From an uncultured Allomuricauda sp. (GTDB taxonomy: Bacteria > Bacteroidota > Bacteroidia > Flavobacteriales > Flavobacteriaceae), in assembly GCF_947499695.1 (NCBI RefSeq), contig NZ_CANMPQ010000001.1, positions 496,001 through 560,000 on the forward strand: a stretch of 64,000 nucleotides of DNA, read 5' to 3'. This document shows positions 18,476 through 27,426 of this stretch, piece by piece (positions within the stretch are counted from its first letter, which is position 1; each line of letters opens with the position of its first letter). Under the pieces are notes generated by a model, which was not told the DNA's origin, made no database searches, and saw only the letters and a program-made list of their open reading frames with translations. The position numbers and the translations under genes were made by a program.

Positions 18476-18752
18476 ACGATTAAGACATTGATTTAACAGC
18501 TATAATTTCACACCATACTTTTCTGGTTTAACTAAAGAGCAAAGCATTAAAGAGTTCAATCAATGAAAATAGGATAATGGAAAAAGGATGACAGCTACAA
18601 ATTCACAAAAACCGGTTGGTATTTGATAAAAGTGAGGTTTGGATTGACGCCATTTTTGGACGGAAGCAATACAATTCAGGTTTAAAACCTTAAAAAACAG
18701 TTTTAGACTTAAACCATCGAAATTTTATCTCAATGGAAATTATAACTTGTTG

Positions 18753-21530
18753 TTATAGTTTGGATTGCAGATATTTAGCGGTAATTGATTTTGGATTTTG
18801 ACTCAGCTCTTCAGGAGTACCTTCAGCAACTAAATGTCCACCATATTCTCCACCTTCGGGTCCAAGGTCGATGATATAATCTGCACATTTGATCAATTCA
18901 ATATTGTGTTCGATTACGATTACGGAATGTCCTTTTGCAATTAATTCATCAAAGGATTTAAGAAGTTTTTTAATGTCGTGAAAATGAAGTCCTGTAGTGG
19001 GTTCATCAAAGATGAACAAGGCTTTTTCTTTGGTATTTCCTTTAACCAAAAATGAGGCTAACTTTATACGTTGCGCTTCACCACCTGAGAGAGTAGAGGA
19101 GGATTGCCCCAATGTTACATACCCTAGGCCTACATCTTGAAGCGGCTGTAACTTGGTAACAATTTTGGTTTGTTCATGGGTTTTAAAATGGTCAATCGCC
19201 TCGTCAATGGTTAAGTTTAGGATATCATCGATATTCTTTCCTTCAAATTGAACCTCCAGTATTTCTTTTTTAAAGCGTTTCCCAGCACAAACATCACATT
19301 CCAAATGCACATCGGCCATAAACTGCATTTCTACAGTGATTTCTCCTTCTCCCTTACATTTTTCGCATCGACCTCCGTCAACATTAAAAGAAAAGTGTTT
19401 TGCCTGATACCCTCGAAGCTTGCTTAATTTTTGCGAAGCAAACAAAGCCCGAATGTCATCATATGCCTTAATATAGGTAACCGGATTTGAACGCGAAGAA
19501 CGCCCGATGGGGTTTTGATCTACAAACTCCACATGTTTAATATGGGAATATTTGCCTTCTACTTTAGAAAATTGACCAGCTTTTTCACCATAACCGCCAA
19601 CCTCCTTTAATATAGTAGGGTATAGAATTTTTCTGATCAGGGTACTTTTGCCACTTCCTGAAACTCCAGTAACCACTGTAAGCATGTTCAAAGGAAAAGT
19701 GACATTTATGTTCTTCAGGTTATTTTCACGTGCACCTATAATTTGGATAAAGTGTTTGGAATTGCGACGTTCAGTGGGAACTGCAATTTCTTTTGTGCCA
19801 TTCAAATAATCTGCCGTCAAAGAATTAGCCTTTAAAATAGTGTCTAAACTTCCGGTGGCCACAACTTCACCACCCAAGGTTCCAGCTTCTGGACCTATAT
19901 CGATGACTTCATCAGCGGCTTTCATAATATCTTCATCATGTTCAACTACAATGACGGTGTTGCCCAGATTGCGCAGAGATAATAATACTTCAATAAGGTT
20001 TTCGGTATCTTTTGGGTGTAAACCGATGCTTGGCTCATCCAAAATATACATGGACCCCACCAAACTACTACCTAAGGACGTTGCCAGATTGATACGTTGA
20101 CTTTCACCTCCTGAAAGTGTATTGGACTTTCGGTTTAATGTAAGATAACTGAGTCCCACCTTGCTAAGAAAATCAAGTCTCGTACTTATTTCTTTAAGCA
20201 AGCGCTTCGCAATGGTACTGTCATGCTCCGACAACTGCAACTCCTCAAAAAAGGGGATTAGCTTCTTTATCGGTTGTTCAATCAATTCGGAAACGGAGTG
20301 TCCGTCCACCTTCACATAATTGGCTTCTTCGCGTAATCGTTTTCCCCTGCAAACAGTGCACTTGGTCTTTCCACGATAACGGGAGAGCATCACCCTGTTT
20401 TGAATCTTATAACTTTTCTCCTCCAACTGTTGAAAAAAGGCATGAATTCCTGTGAAGTGTTCGTTGCCATCCCACACCAATTGCCTTTGTTTCTCGGTTA
20501 ACTCAAACCAAGGCTTATGAATAGGGAAGTCAAATTTATATGCAGAATTGACCAATTGATCTCTGTACCAGCTCATACTTTCTCCCCGCCATGGAAAAAC
20601 GGCATTTTCAAAAATTGATAACGCGGTGTTCGGAACCACAAGGTCTTCATCAATTCCGATAACATCTCCATATCCTTCACACTTTGGACATGCTCCGTAA
20701 GGATTGTTGAAACTAAACAAGTGTACATTTGGTTCTAAAAACTTTAGGCCATCCAGTTCAAACTGATTACTGAAAGTACGAGCTTGTTCATCTTCGAGAT
20801 TTTCGATGGAGCATCGTCCTTTGCCTTCGAAGAAAGCATTGTCTATTGCATTTGCCAATCGATTGTAAAAATCTTCATCGTCTTTTACAATGATTCGGTC
20901 CACCACCAAATCAAATGTTCTGCCGATGTCTTTTGGCGCATTCTCTATGCGTAGGACTTCTCCTTTATATTTGATTCTCGCATATCCCTGTTTGGAAAAA
21001 AGCTCAAGAGATTTTAGCGTATCCCTATCTTCCTGAATTGTAATGGGAGCTAAAAGCAATAGTTTGGCTCCTTCATTAAGTGTCTTAATATGGTCAATGA
21101 CATCACTTACCGTATTCTTTTTGACTTCTTTTCCAGATATTGGTGAAATGGTCTTGCCAATCCTGGCGTACAATAATTTCAAATAGTCATAAACCTCTGT
21201 TGTGGTCCCAACCGTTGATCTAGGGTTAGTGGAGTTTACTTTTTGTTCAATTGCAATAGCGGGAGCTATACCCTTAATATAATCTACCTTTGGTTTGTCC
21301 AGTTTACCCAAAAACTGCCTAGCATAGGAGGAAAGGCTCTCTACATACCGTCTTTGTCCTTCAGCATACAAGGTATCAAAGGCTAGACTTGATTTCCCAG
21401 AACCGGAGAGTCCTGTAATAACCACAAGCTTGTTCCTAGGAATTACAACATCGATATTCTTAAGGTTATGTAGTTTGGCACCTTTTATGATGATATTCTT
21501 CTTAGGATCAATGTTCTGAATTGCGGTCAT
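18753..21530 (-). CDS. uvrA: excinuclease ABC subunit A (UvrA)
   Basis: A 925-residue protein, normal length for UvrA, the DNA-damage sensor of nucleotide excision repair. Both ATP-binding cassettes are visible: Walker [10 protein letters not shown] (about 40-48) and GVSGSGKST in the second half, with ABC signatures LSGGESQRI and LSGGEAQRI and Walker B motifs [10 protein letters not shown] and [10 protein letters not shown]. Zinc-binding CxxC pairs occur as [24 protein letters not shown] and CDVCAGKRF. It is transcribed away from the sigma factor gene. A -7 like TATCTTTG lies on the reverse strand at 21549-21556, just upstream of the ATG. Bacteroidota often carry several UvrA paralogues, but the full domain set here fits the canonical enzyme. 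Confidence 0.96.
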   Translation of the reverse strand: MTAIQNIDPKKNIIIKGAKLHNLKNIDVVIPRNKLVVITGLSGSGKSSLAFDTLYAEGQRRYVESLSSYARQFLGKLDKPKVDYIKGIAPAIAIEQKVNSTNPRSTVGTTTEVYDYLKLLYARIGKTISPISGKEVKKNTVSDVIDHIKTLNEGAKLLLLAPITIQEDRDTLKSLELFSKQGYARIKYKGEVLRIENAPKDIGRTFDLVVDRIIVKDDEDFYNRLANAIDNAFFEGKGRCSIENLEDEQARTFSNQFELDGLKFLEPNVHLFSFNNPYGACPKCEGYGDVIGIDEDLVVPNTALSIFENAVFPWRGESMSWYRDQLVNSAYKFDFPIHKPWFELTEKQRQLVWDGNEHFTGIHAFFQQLEEKSYKIQNRVMLSRYRGKTKCTVCRGKRLREEANYVKVDGHSVSELIEQPIKKLIPFFEELQLSEHDSTIAKRLLKEISTRLDFLSKVGLSYLTLNRKSNTLSGGESQRINLATSLGSSLVGSMYILDEPSIGLHPKDTENLIEVLLSLRNLGNTVIVVEHDEDIMKAADEVIDIGPEAGTLGGEVVATGSLDTILKANSLTADYLNGTKEIAVPTERRNSKHFIQIIGARENNLKNINVTFPLNMLTVVTGVSGSGKSTLIRKILYPTILKEVGGYGEKAGQFSKVEGKYSHIKHVEFVDQNPIGRSSRSNPVTYIKAYDDIRALFASQKLSKLRGYQAKHFSFNVDGGRCEKCKGEGEITVEMQFMADVHLECDVCAGKRFKKEILEVQFEGKNIDDILNLTIDEAIDHFKTHEQTKIVTKLQPLQDVGLGYVTLGQSSSTLSGGEAQRIKLASFLVKGNTKEKALFIFDEPTTGLHFHDIKKLLKSFDELIAKGHSVIVIEHNIELIKCADYIIDLGPEGGEYGGHLVAEGTPEELSQNPKSITAKYLQSKL

Positions 21531-21548
21531 ATGTTAAAATTAGGGTTC

Positions 21549-21556
21549 CAAAGATA
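21549..21556 (-). promoter_or_regulatory. candidate -7 element of uvrA
   Basis: Reverse-strand TATCTTTG matches TAnnTTTG 18 bp before the uvrA ATG. I could not find a matching TTG -33 element at the usual distance, so it is tentative. Confidence 0.3.
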
Positions 21557-21648
21557 CAATACCCGGCACTTAATACGTATATTGTATCAGTTAACATCTA
21601 AAAATGCCCAAATCACAACATAGTTTTTTTACCGGCATACTGTTTTTC

Positions 21649-21656
21649 TATATTTG
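21649..21656 (+). promoter_or_regulatory. candidate -7 element of the sigma factor gene
   Basis: TATATTTG matches TAnnTTTG, 123 bp before the ATG at 21780, which would leave a leader of about 115 bases. No clear TTG at -33 is present. Confidence 0.3.
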
Positions 21657-21779
21657 ATGTGTAATTAAAAAGCTGATAGGCCTATACAGAAATAATTACT
21701 TTTTTTAAAATTAAGCTAATAACTCCAAGTCTTTCTTGTAAAAGGAAGGACCCTAGTTTTAAACCAAAAAGTAATTTGT

Positions 21780-22361
21780 ATGGAACTACAGATTGATGAC
21801 TCGATATTAGTTAAGAATTACATTGCCGGAGACGAAAAGGCACTTGAAAGTCTTATCAACAGACATAACCAGAGAATTTCCAGTTTTATTTACTCTAAAG
21901 TATTAGATAGGGACGTTGCTGAGGACATATTCCAGGATACCTTCATTAAAGTGATCAAGACCCTAAAAAGAGGTACTTATAGTGAAGAAGGTAAATTCTT
22001 GCCTTGGGTAATGCGAATTGCACACAACTTGATTATCGACCATTTCCGTAAGAACAAAAGAATGCCCAAATTCGAAGGAAACGATGATTTCAATATCTTC
22101 TCTGTAATCAAGGATGATAAGCTAAATGCTGAGAAGCAAATCATAAAAGACCAGATTGATAGCGATTTGACCCTTTTAATTGATGAATTGCCAGAAGATC
22201 AAAAAGAGGTATTGATCATGCGTATCTATAAAGACATGAGCTTTAAGGAAATATCCGAAAACACTGGTGTTAGCATCAATACGGCTCTGGGAAGAATGAG
22301 ATATGCCTTAATCAACCTAAGAAAAATCGTAAACAGAAATAATATCGTTTTAACGAATTAA
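21780..22361 (+). CDS. RNA polymerase sigma-70 family factor (ECF-like)
   Basis: A 193-residue protein with sigma region 2 (about 10-80: DRDVAEDIFQDTFIKV and LPWVMRIAHNLIIDHFR, the core-binding and -10-recognising helices) and region 4 (about 130-185: LPEDQKEVLIMRIYKDMSF, then a helix-turn-helix with EISENTGVSINTALGRMRYA). Regions 1 and 3 are absent, as in extracytoplasmic-function factors. No anti-sigma gene is adjacent; instead a 47-codon ORF follows 72 bp downstream. In Flavobacteriaceae this sigma factor is highly conserved (recollection), suggesting a housekeeping or general stress role rather than a TonB-linked one. Confidence 0.9.
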   Translation: MELQIDDSILVKNYIAGDEKALESLINRHNQRISSFIYSKVLDRDVAEDIFQDTFIKVIKTLKRGTYSEEGKFLPWVMRIAHNLIIDHFRKNKRMPKFEGNDDFNIFSVIKDDKLNAEKQIIKDQIDSDLTLLIDELPEDQKEVLIMRIYKDMSFKEISENTGVSINTALGRMRYALINLRKIVNRNNIVLTN

Positions 22362-22433
22362 TCTGCATTCCATCGAACACAGCAATATTTCCATATTAGT
22401 GGCGTTATCTAATTGTAACATTAATGCTAGAAT

Positions 22434-22577
22434 ATGGAAAATATTTACTCTGAAGAACAAAAAACCGTTAAATCGGTAAAAGCTAGACGAGAAACTATAG
22501 ATTTCTTACTTAGCTACTCAAAATCGATTAAAGTAGTCGATTACAAAAAACACAAATTTGAGGTAACTTTAAACTAG
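22434..22577 (+). CDS. small conserved-type protein of 47 residues downstream of the sigma factor
   Basis: An ATG-initiated ORF of 47 codons, 72 bp after the sigma factor stop and ending just before a strong terminator. The peptide is charged (Lys/Arg/Glu), with an amphipathic middle (TIDFLLSYSKSI) and no signal peptide. Its position between the sigma gene and a terminator, and its ordinary codon use, support a real gene. I recall similar short ORFs after this sigma factor in related genomes but cannot check. A role such as sigma regulator is only a possibility. Confidence 0.55.
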   Translation: MENIYSEEQKTVKSVKARRETIDFLLSYSKSIKVVDYKKHKFEVTLN

Positions 22578-22591
22578 GAACTTCAAGAACA

Positions 22592-22627
22592 AACAAAAAG
22601 AGCCGCTAATTGCGGCTCTTTTTGTTT
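22592..22627. terminator. bidirectional terminator between the sigma-factor unit and nth
   Basis: The stem is AACAAAAAGAGCCGC (22592-22606) against GCGGCTCTTTTTGTT (22612-22626) with a very short loop, GC-rich at the tip and flanked by A/T runs on both sides. It overlaps the nth stop codon (22606-22608) and can serve transcripts from both strands. Confidence 0.85.
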
Positions 22628-23271
22628 TTATAATACTCGTTTAGAACAGTTTTTCTCCCTATTGTTTTGGTTATGATGTCCTTTTCCATATCCCAACCAC
22701 GGGCAGGAGAATATTCACGACCGTACCAGATAATCTGCAAGTGCAACTTGTTCCAAATTTCTTCTGGGAACAATCTTTTGGCATCTCTTTCTGTCTGTAC
22801 CACATTTTTTCCATTACTGAATCCCCAACGATACATCAATCTATGAATATGTGTATCCACCGGAAATGCAGGAATTCCAAAGGCCTGCGACACTACAACA
22901 CTTGCTGTTTTATGCCCTACAGCGGGTAATTCTTCCAACAATTCTATTTCCTTGGGAACTTCTCCATCATATTTTTCAATCAATATTTCAGAAAGTCCAT
23001 GTATTCCTTTGGATTTCATTGGGGACAAACCCACAGGCCTTATGATTTCTCGAATCTCCTCTACGGTAAGTTTTACCATATCAAAGGGGTTATCCGCTTG
23101 CGCAAATAAAAGGGGTGTTATTTGATTCACCCTAACATCTGTGCTTTGAGCCGACAATAACACGGCAATCAATAATGTATAAGGGTCTTTATGATCTAAT
23201 GGGATAGGGATTGTTGGATAAAGTTTATCCAAGGTCTCAATTGTAAAGTCTATTTTGTCTTGTTTCGTCAT
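22606..23271 (-). CDS. nth: endonuclease III family DNA glycosylase/AP lyase lacking the Fe-S cluster
   Basis: A base-excision repair enzyme acting on oxidised pyrimidines. I chose the ATG at 23271 (221 residues); the frame extends further upstream, but that part runs into the bcp promoter and does not resemble the family. The helix-hairpin-helix ELPAVGHKTASVV carries the catalytic Lys (K121), and PVDTHIHR carries the catalytic Asp (D139), matching K120/D138 of E. coli. The C-terminal part, where E. coli Nth has four Cys ligands of a 4Fe-4S cluster, reads IWYGREYSPARGWD and contains no Cys; the whole protein has none. It is transcribed divergently from bcp, 56 bp apart. Confidence 0.92.
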   Translation of the reverse strand: MTKQDKIDFTIETLDKLYPTIPIPLDHKDPYTLLIAVLLSAQSTDVRVNQITPLLFAQADNPFDMVKLTVEEIREIIRPVGLSPMKSKGIHGLSEILIEKYDGEVPKEIELLEELPAVGHKTASVVVSQAFGIPAFPVDTHIHRLMYRWGFSNGKNVVQTERDAKRLFPEEIWNKLHLQIIWYGREYSPARGWDMEKDIITKTIGRKTVLNEYYKNKKSRN

Positions 23272-23288
23272 TTTTTTGTTTAACTTTG
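23260..23288 (+). promoter_or_regulatory. Bacteroidota-type promoter of bcp
   Basis: TTG at 23260-23262, an 18-bp spacer and a perfect -7 element TAACTTTG at 23281-23288, 39 bp upstream of the bcp ATG. The -33 region lies inside the first codons of the divergent nth gene. Confidence 0.5.
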
Positions 23289-23327
23289 AAGTAAATACAT
23301 TAAACAATTTAAACACATTACATACAT

Positions 23328-23780
23328 ATGAATACCTTAAAAGTAGGGGATAAAGTACCTGAATTTTCAGCAAATGACCAAGATGGGAACACGATAAATC
23401 TTTCCGATTTTAAAGGAAAAAAATTAGTGGTGTTTTTCTACCCAAGAGCAAATACACCAACATGTACAGTGGAGGCGTGTAATATCAGGGATTATTACGG
23501 TGAATTCCAACAAGCTGGTTACGAAATTTTAGGAGTTAGCGCGGACACTGAAAAAAAACAGACAAATTTTAGGAACAAATTTAACTTTCCTTATCCTTTA
23601 TTAGCCGACACTGACCATACAGTTATTAATGCTTTTGGGGTTTGGGGACCAAAGAAGTTTATGGGCCGTGTTTTTGATGGTATCCATCGAAACACATTTG
23701 TTGTTGATGAAAACGGAGTGGTGGAAAAGGTCATTGATAAGGTAAAGGCCAAGAACCACGCAGCCCAAATACTGGAATAG
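23328..23780 (+). CDS. bcp: thioredoxin-dependent thiol peroxidase (peroxiredoxin Bcp/PrxQ)
   Basis: A 150-residue cytosolic peroxiredoxin that reduces hydroperoxides with electrons from thioredoxin. The active site FYPRANTPTCTVEACN holds the peroxidatic Cys46 and the resolving Cys51, four residues apart, the typical Bcp arrangement. The conserved Thr43 and the downstream Arg are present, as is GVWGPKKFMGR near the end. Length is normal for the family. It is a single-gene unit with its own promoter and a terminator right after the stop. Pairing with nth across a divergent promoter region joins two oxidative-damage functions, though co-regulation is not shown. Confidence 0.95.
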   Translation: MNTLKVGDKVPEFSANDQDGNTINLSDFKGKKLVVFFYPRANTPTCTVEACNIRDYYGEFQQAGYEILGVSADTEKKQTNFRNKFNFPYPLLADTDHTVINAFGVWGPKKFMGRVFDGIHRNTFVVDENGVVEKVIDKVKAKNHAAQILE

Positions 23781-23784
23781 ACAT

Positions 23785-23815
23785 AAAAAAGGCCCATTGT
23801 AAAGTGGGCCTTTTA
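23785..23815. terminator. bidirectional terminator between bcp and the convergent 486-residue gene
   Basis: AAAAGGCCCA (23787-23796) pairs perfectly with TGGGCCTTTT (23805-23814) across an 8-base loop, with A and T runs on either side. It lies between the bcp stop (23780) and the stop of the convergent gene (23835). Confidence 0.85.
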
Positions 23816-23834
23816 AGTTCTTTGTATTGTTATA

Positions 23835-25295
23835 TTAAGCTTTCTCTTTTTCTGGTAAAGCTTTTTTCTTGGCAAATAATTGTTTCTCCTTAATCATTTC
23901 GGCAATACCTTCTGGAAGCATATCCTCCCAGCCTTCTTCACCATTGGTGATTCGTTTTAGCACTTCTCGCGAAAATATGTGCATAATATCAGGGTCATAA
24001 TCGATGATGTCCATTACCTTCCCGTTATATTTAAAGAACTTATACAATTCTTTCATTCTTGGATGGACTTTGACATTGTTACTGGTCATGATCTGCCCAG
24101 TAGCTGCATCTTTCATTGGATACAGATAAACTTTCAAATCTTTAAAGAATAATTTTCCGAAAGCCTCAAGGATACCACCACTTAGGTCTCGGTAATATTT
24201 TTCATCAAATACATCGACCAAATTGTTGACACCCATCGTCAATCCGAGTTTAGCTTTTGTATAATTATTAAAATATTCAACAAGCTTGTAATACTCTTGG
24301 AATTTAGAAATCAGAACGGTGTGTCCAAGCGAACATAGGAGTTCAGCGCGATCCATAAAATCTTGCTCATCAATCTCACCGGCCGCTTTAAGATTGGACA
24401 GTGTAATTTCAAAAACTACAATGGTGTTTTCGTATTCAACAGTCTGTTCCCGAATGAAAATGTCATACGATTTCTGGAACATATCCATGTTTACCTTGGT
24501 AACAGGGCGAAAACTACCTCGCAAGGCCAAAATATTTTTCTTATAAAGGACTGCTGCCGGTAATAGGTTGTTCCCATCGGGGCCAAACATCACGGCATCC
24601 GTCATGTCGTTTCTAATAAGCTGCAGACTCATTAATCTATTGTCTACATCCTTAAAGTTAGGCCCGGTAAAATTGACCATATCTATCTCTATAGTGTCAT
24701 GGTCAATATGGTCGTAAAGGTATTTCAGTAATTTTTTGGGCTTATGAAACTTAAAAAACGCTCCATAAATAAGGTTTACCCCTAAGGTGCCCAAGGTTTC
24801 TTGCTGCAGTCTGGCTTCGTTTTGCTTAAAACGCACATGCAGTACAATCTCATCATGTTCTTTCTGCTTTGGATCTAATTGAAAACGAATTCCAATCCAA
24901 CCATGCCCCTTGTATCTTTTGGAAAAATCTATGGTCGCTACAGTATTAGCGTAGGAGAAAAATAGATAATCCGGATTATTCTCTCGGCTGATTCGCTCCT
25001 CTACGAGTTTCATCTCATGCGACAACATCCGCTTTAATCTGGCTTGAGTCACATATCTACCATCATCTTCGGAACCATAAATGGCATCACTAAAGGCTTT
25101 ATCATATGCGCTCATTGCCTTTGCAATAGTTCCTGAAGCACCTCCGGCCCTGAAAAATTGCCTCGCTGTCTCCTGTCCAGCTCCTATCTCGGCAAAGGTA
25201 CCGTAGATATTCGGGTTGAGATTTATTCGAAGCGTTTTAGCCTTTATAGAAGGGATATTTTCAAAAGCATGTGGATTGTTAGGTGCAGTGGCCAT
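23835..25295 (-). CDS. conserved cytoplasmic protein of unknown function (486 residues)
   Basis: A soluble protein without signal peptide, membrane helices or obvious repeats. Sequence landmarks are YGTFAEIGAGQE near residue 33, FFRAGGASGTIAKAMSAYDK (about 47-66, Gly/Ala-rich), HGWIGIRFQL in the middle, MFGPDGNNLLPA around 235-247, and a charged Lys/Glu-rich end. I recall this as a family conserved across Bacteroidota and some other phyla that databases label inconsistently, sometimes as TonB receptor or adenylyltransferase. The sequence supports neither: there is no barrel pattern and no HxGH motif. The uniform conservation-like texture suggests a housekeeping enzyme. It is transcribed alone, convergent with bcp. 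Confidence 0.7.
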   Translation of the reverse strand: MATAPNNPHAFENIPSIKAKTLRINLNPNIYGTFAEIGAGQETARQFFRAGGASGTIAKAMSAYDKAFSDAIYGSEDDGRYVTQARLKRMLSHEMKLVEERISRENNPDYLFFSYANTVATIDFSKRYKGHGWIGIRFQLDPKQKEHDEIVLHVRFKQNEARLQQETLGTLGVNLIYGAFFKFHKPKKLLKYLYDHIDHDTIEIDMVNFTGPNFKDVDNRLMSLQLIRNDMTDAVMFGPDGNNLLPAAVLYKKNILALRGSFRPVTKVNMDMFQKSYDIFIREQTVEYENTIVVFEITLSNLKAAGEIDEQDFMDRAELLCSLGHTVLISKFQEYYKLVEYFNNYTKAKLGLTMGVNNLVDVFDEKYYRDLSGGILEAFGKLFFKDLKVYLYPMKDAATGQIMTSNNVKVHPRMKELYKFFKYNGKVMDIIDYDPDIMHIFSREVLKRITNGEEGWEDMLPEGIAEMIKEKQLFAKKKALPEKEKA

Positions 25296-25356
25296 AACCT
25301 GGATTTTATTAAAACAAAGTTACACTCTTAATCAAATCTATTAAATAAATAAGTTA

Positions 25357-25364
25357 TAATTTTG
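25357..25364 (+). promoter_or_regulatory. candidate -7 element of the MBL hydrolase gene
   Basis: TAATTTTG matches TAnnTTTG 18 bp before the ATG at 25383. No clear TTG -33 is seen. If used, the transcript starts close to or at the start codon, giving almost no leader. Confidence 0.3.
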
Positions 25365-25382
25365 ATTTTAATGGATGATGTG

Positions 25383-26147
25383 ATGACCATTACTTTTTTG
25401 GGAACAGGAACCTCCCAGGGAATACCTATAATTGGAAGTGACCACCCTGTCTGTTTAAGCAACGACCCAAAAGATAAAAGACTTCGAGTTTCAGTACTGA
25501 TTTCATGGAATAATTTTAATTATGTAATTGATTGTGGGCCAGATTTTAGACAGCAAATGCTTAGCAATCCAATCCCAAAATTAGACGGAATTTTGTTCAC
25601 TCACGAACACGCAGATCACACCGCTGGTATTGACGATATTAGACCGTTCTTTTTTAGACAAGGTGATATCCCAATCTATGCACATGAGCGCGTAGTGCAA
25701 TCCCTTAAAAGACGGTTTGATTATATTTTTGCGGATGAAGATAGATATCCCGGAGCTCCTGCGGTCAAGATTAATCTTGTGGAAAAAGATACTGAGATTC
25801 CTCTAAATGGGACTACGGTTATTCCGATTGAAGCATACCATAATAGATTGCCCGTACTTGGGTACCGTTTTGGTGACTTTGTTTACCTCACAGATGTAAA
25901 ACGTATGGAGAAGGAGGAAGAGGATAAAATTAGCGGCGCAAAAGTTTTAGTGATCAATGCCCTTCGGAAAGAACCCCATTATTCACATTTTAATTTGGAC
26001 GAAGCATTGGTCTTCGCAGAAAGAGTAGGTGCTGAAAGAACCTATTTCACCCATATTAGCCATATGTTGGGATTTCATTCAGAAGTTGAAAAGGAACTTC
26101 CGGAAAATGTTTTCTTGGCGTACGATAATTTACAATTAACCATTTAA
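25383..26147 (+). CDS. MBL fold metallo-hydrolase (PhnP-like phosphodiesterase group)
   Basis: A cytosolic metallo-beta-lactamase-fold enzyme of 254 residues from the ATG at 25383. An in-frame ATG at 25371 adds four residues, but the family normally begins MxITFLGTGTSQG, as here. The dinuclear metal site is visible: THEHADHTAG (about 73-82), VIDCGPDFR upstream, YLTDVK with the bridging Asp, and FTHISHMLG near the C-terminus. The family hydrolyses phosphodiesters; the PhnP name comes from the C-P lyase accessory enzyme, but no phn genes are near. The following membrane-anchored gene begins 16 bp later and is probably co-transcribed. Confidence 0.85.
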   Translation: MTITFLGTGTSQGIPIIGSDHPVCLSNDPKDKRLRVSVLISWNNFNYVIDCGPDFRQQMLSNPIPKLDGILFTHEHADHTAGIDDIRPFFFRQGDIPIYAHERVVQSLKRRFDYIFADEDRYPGAPAVKINLVEKDTEIPLNGTTVIPIEAYHNRLPVLGYRFGDFVYLTDVKRMEKEEEDKISGAKVLVINALRKEPHYSHFNLDEALVFAERVGAERTYFTHISHMLGFHSEVEKELPENVFLAYDNLQLTI

Positions 26148-26163
26148 AAAATAATCTGAATAG

Positions 26164-26658
26164 ATGAAAAGTAAAATCTTCCTTTATTTATTTGTGTTTG
26201 CCGCATTGATAGTGCTATACCAATTTATCAGTGCCGGTAATTTTCAAAAGAGTATGAATTCGAACATTCAAAAGTTGGAGAATGAAGTAACCGAGTTAAA
26301 GGATTCTTTAGAACAGTCCCAATTGAAAATATTGGATATCCAATACTTTTCATTGGAAAACAATGATGATGCATTGGCGTATTATGACCACCTGAATTTA
26401 AAGAACCCCGTTCGATATATAGAAGATAAACTTTTGGAAACCAATGAGAAAAAGGGAAATAATCCTTTGGTTCCCTACGATGGCATGGAAAGCGATTTTA
26501 AGATTAATAAAATCAAAGTACTGAACCATAAATGGATATTGGCCGATTTTTCCGATGGGAAATATTGGGGGGATTTGGTTATCAAATATGAACTTAAGGA
26601 TGACCTTGGCGTTGATTTTACCCTGATGGACCATTTACTGTATACGCGTAGTAATTAA
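26164..26658 (+). CDS. membrane-anchored coiled-coil protein of unknown function
   Basis: A 164-residue protein with a single N-terminal membrane helix or uncleaved signal anchor (IFLYLFVFAALIVLYQF, about 4-20). A predicted coiled coil follows (about 30-58; KLENEVTELKDSLEQSQLK), then a small globular domain ending in a hydrophobic strand. The topology puts the domain in the periplasm. I do not recognise the family by name. It follows the MBL hydrolase gene by 16 bp on the same strand, and such a pair occurs in related genomes by recollection. No terminator is visible directly after the stop; the repeat-flanked island starts about 80 bp downstream. Confidence 0.7.
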   Translation: MKSKIFLYLFVFAALIVLYQFISAGNFQKSMNSNIQKLENEVTELKDSLEQSQLKILDIQYFSLENNDDALAYYDHLNLKNPVRYIEDKLLETNEKKGNNPLVPYDGMESDFKINKIKVLNHKWILADFSDGKYWGDLVIKYELKDDLGVDFTLMDHLLYTRSN

Positions 26659-26739
26659 TGAGACGAGTATTTTTGTCCCGGAACCTATTGAAGTAAAAGG
26701 TATCTTAAGCAAAAAACGAAGATTGCACTTATAGGTCTC

Positions 26740-26775
26740 GGCTATGACTTCGTAGCTAAGCGATGAGTTATAGCC
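26740..26775. repeat. imperfect inverted repeat, left flank of the thioesterase island
   Basis: GGCTATGACT (26740-26749) and AGTTATAGCC (26766-26775) form a 10-bp stem with one mismatch. Parts of it (GGCTA, TCGT, ATGAG, TATA) recur with nearly the same spacing at 27393-27426 on the other side of the gene. Confidence 0.5.
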
Positions 26776-26796
26776 ATCTTAAGTTTGATTCAACTA

Positions 26797-27330
26797 TTAA
26801 TTTTGATTTTTAATCATTTCATAATCATTTTTGAACATATTTAGCATTTCTAAAGATGGATTCATTTCTGTTTTTTTGACTCCACTATCAGCTAATATTT
26901 TTGGTAAGTAAAGTGCTTTTCCATTTTTCCAGAAAGCAAATTTCGTATATCCTATTGCACAAATTTCATTATTTTGCTTAAAAACTTGACGATGATAGCC
27001 CCACTTTTCGTCCCATCCATCTAAAATAAGAGTTATGCTAAATTTTGTCCATCTCTTAAGAGGTTTTTTGTAAATAATCTTTTGCGAACCAAGAACTGGA
27101 AATATTCCTTTTTTAAATGTGTTTTCGTAAAGTTTAGACCTGAACAAAATCTCAAACCTAATAAAATCCATATAATAGAAGTATTTCGAGTTTGCCATAT
27201 ATCTCAAACTATCGCAATCAAGAATATTAACTGTTCTAAATCGAGATAGGTCAGATTCTAAATCAACTTTACTCCAAAAAAATTTTGCTCCAATATAAAT
27301 GTAAAGCATATGTAACCAATAATAAATCAT
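26797..27330 (-). CDS. hotdog-fold thioesterase-like protein (4HBT_2/THEM6 type)
   Basis: A 177-residue protein with an N-terminal hydrophobic stretch (about 1-16), then the typical start of long-chain THEM6/4HBT_2 proteins: DCDSLRYMANSKYFYYMDFIRFE (cited in part), where D-x-x-x-x-M-N-N-x-x-Y-x-x-x-x-D is the family pattern. TKFAFWKNGK lies near the end. Hotdog proteins of this group are presumed acyl-CoA thioesterases, but few are characterised. The gene is noticeably more AT-rich than its neighbours, is alone on its strand and is bracketed by related imperfect repeats, which suggests acquisition. Family placement is moderately sure. Confidence 0.7.
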   Translation of the reverse strand: MIYYWLHMLYIYIGAKFFWSKVDLESDLSRFRTVNILDCDSLRYMANSKYFYYMDFIRFEILFRSKLYENTFKKGIFPVLGSQKIIYKKPLKRWTKFSITLILDGWDEKWGYHRQVFKQNNEICAIGYTKFAFWKNGKALYLPKILADSGVKKTEMNPSLEMLNMFKNDYEMIKNQN

Positions 27331-27392
27331 TTTTTAAGATTTAGTTAGCAGGTTATATAATTATTCAGGACAGGTCAAAATTACACACAACG

Positions 27393-27426
27393 GCTAAGAT
27401 ATCGTTCGTTTTAATGAGCTATATCG
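27393..27426. repeat. imperfect repeat, right flank of the thioesterase island
   Basis: GGCTAAGATATCGT, then ATGAG and TATAT, aligns with the left-flank repeat at 26740-26775 with a one-base shift. The two together bracket an AT-rich single gene. Confidence 0.4.

Noticed and set aside
18476..18752. Possible RNA gene in the 277-bp gap between uvrA and the adhesin gene
   Set aside because: Only weak AT-rich dyads (for example GGTTTAA at 18679 with TTAAACC at 18709) are seen, with no convincing structure or promoter.
18741..18757. uvrA terminator from TATAAC/GTTATA
   Set aside because: The stem is six AT-rich pairs that overlap the stop codon and lack a T-run.
23272..23373. Longer endonuclease III with 34 extra N-terminal residues
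   Set aside because: The extension runs through the bcp promoter elements and has no similarity to the family; the ATG at 23271 fits E. coli numbering within one residue.
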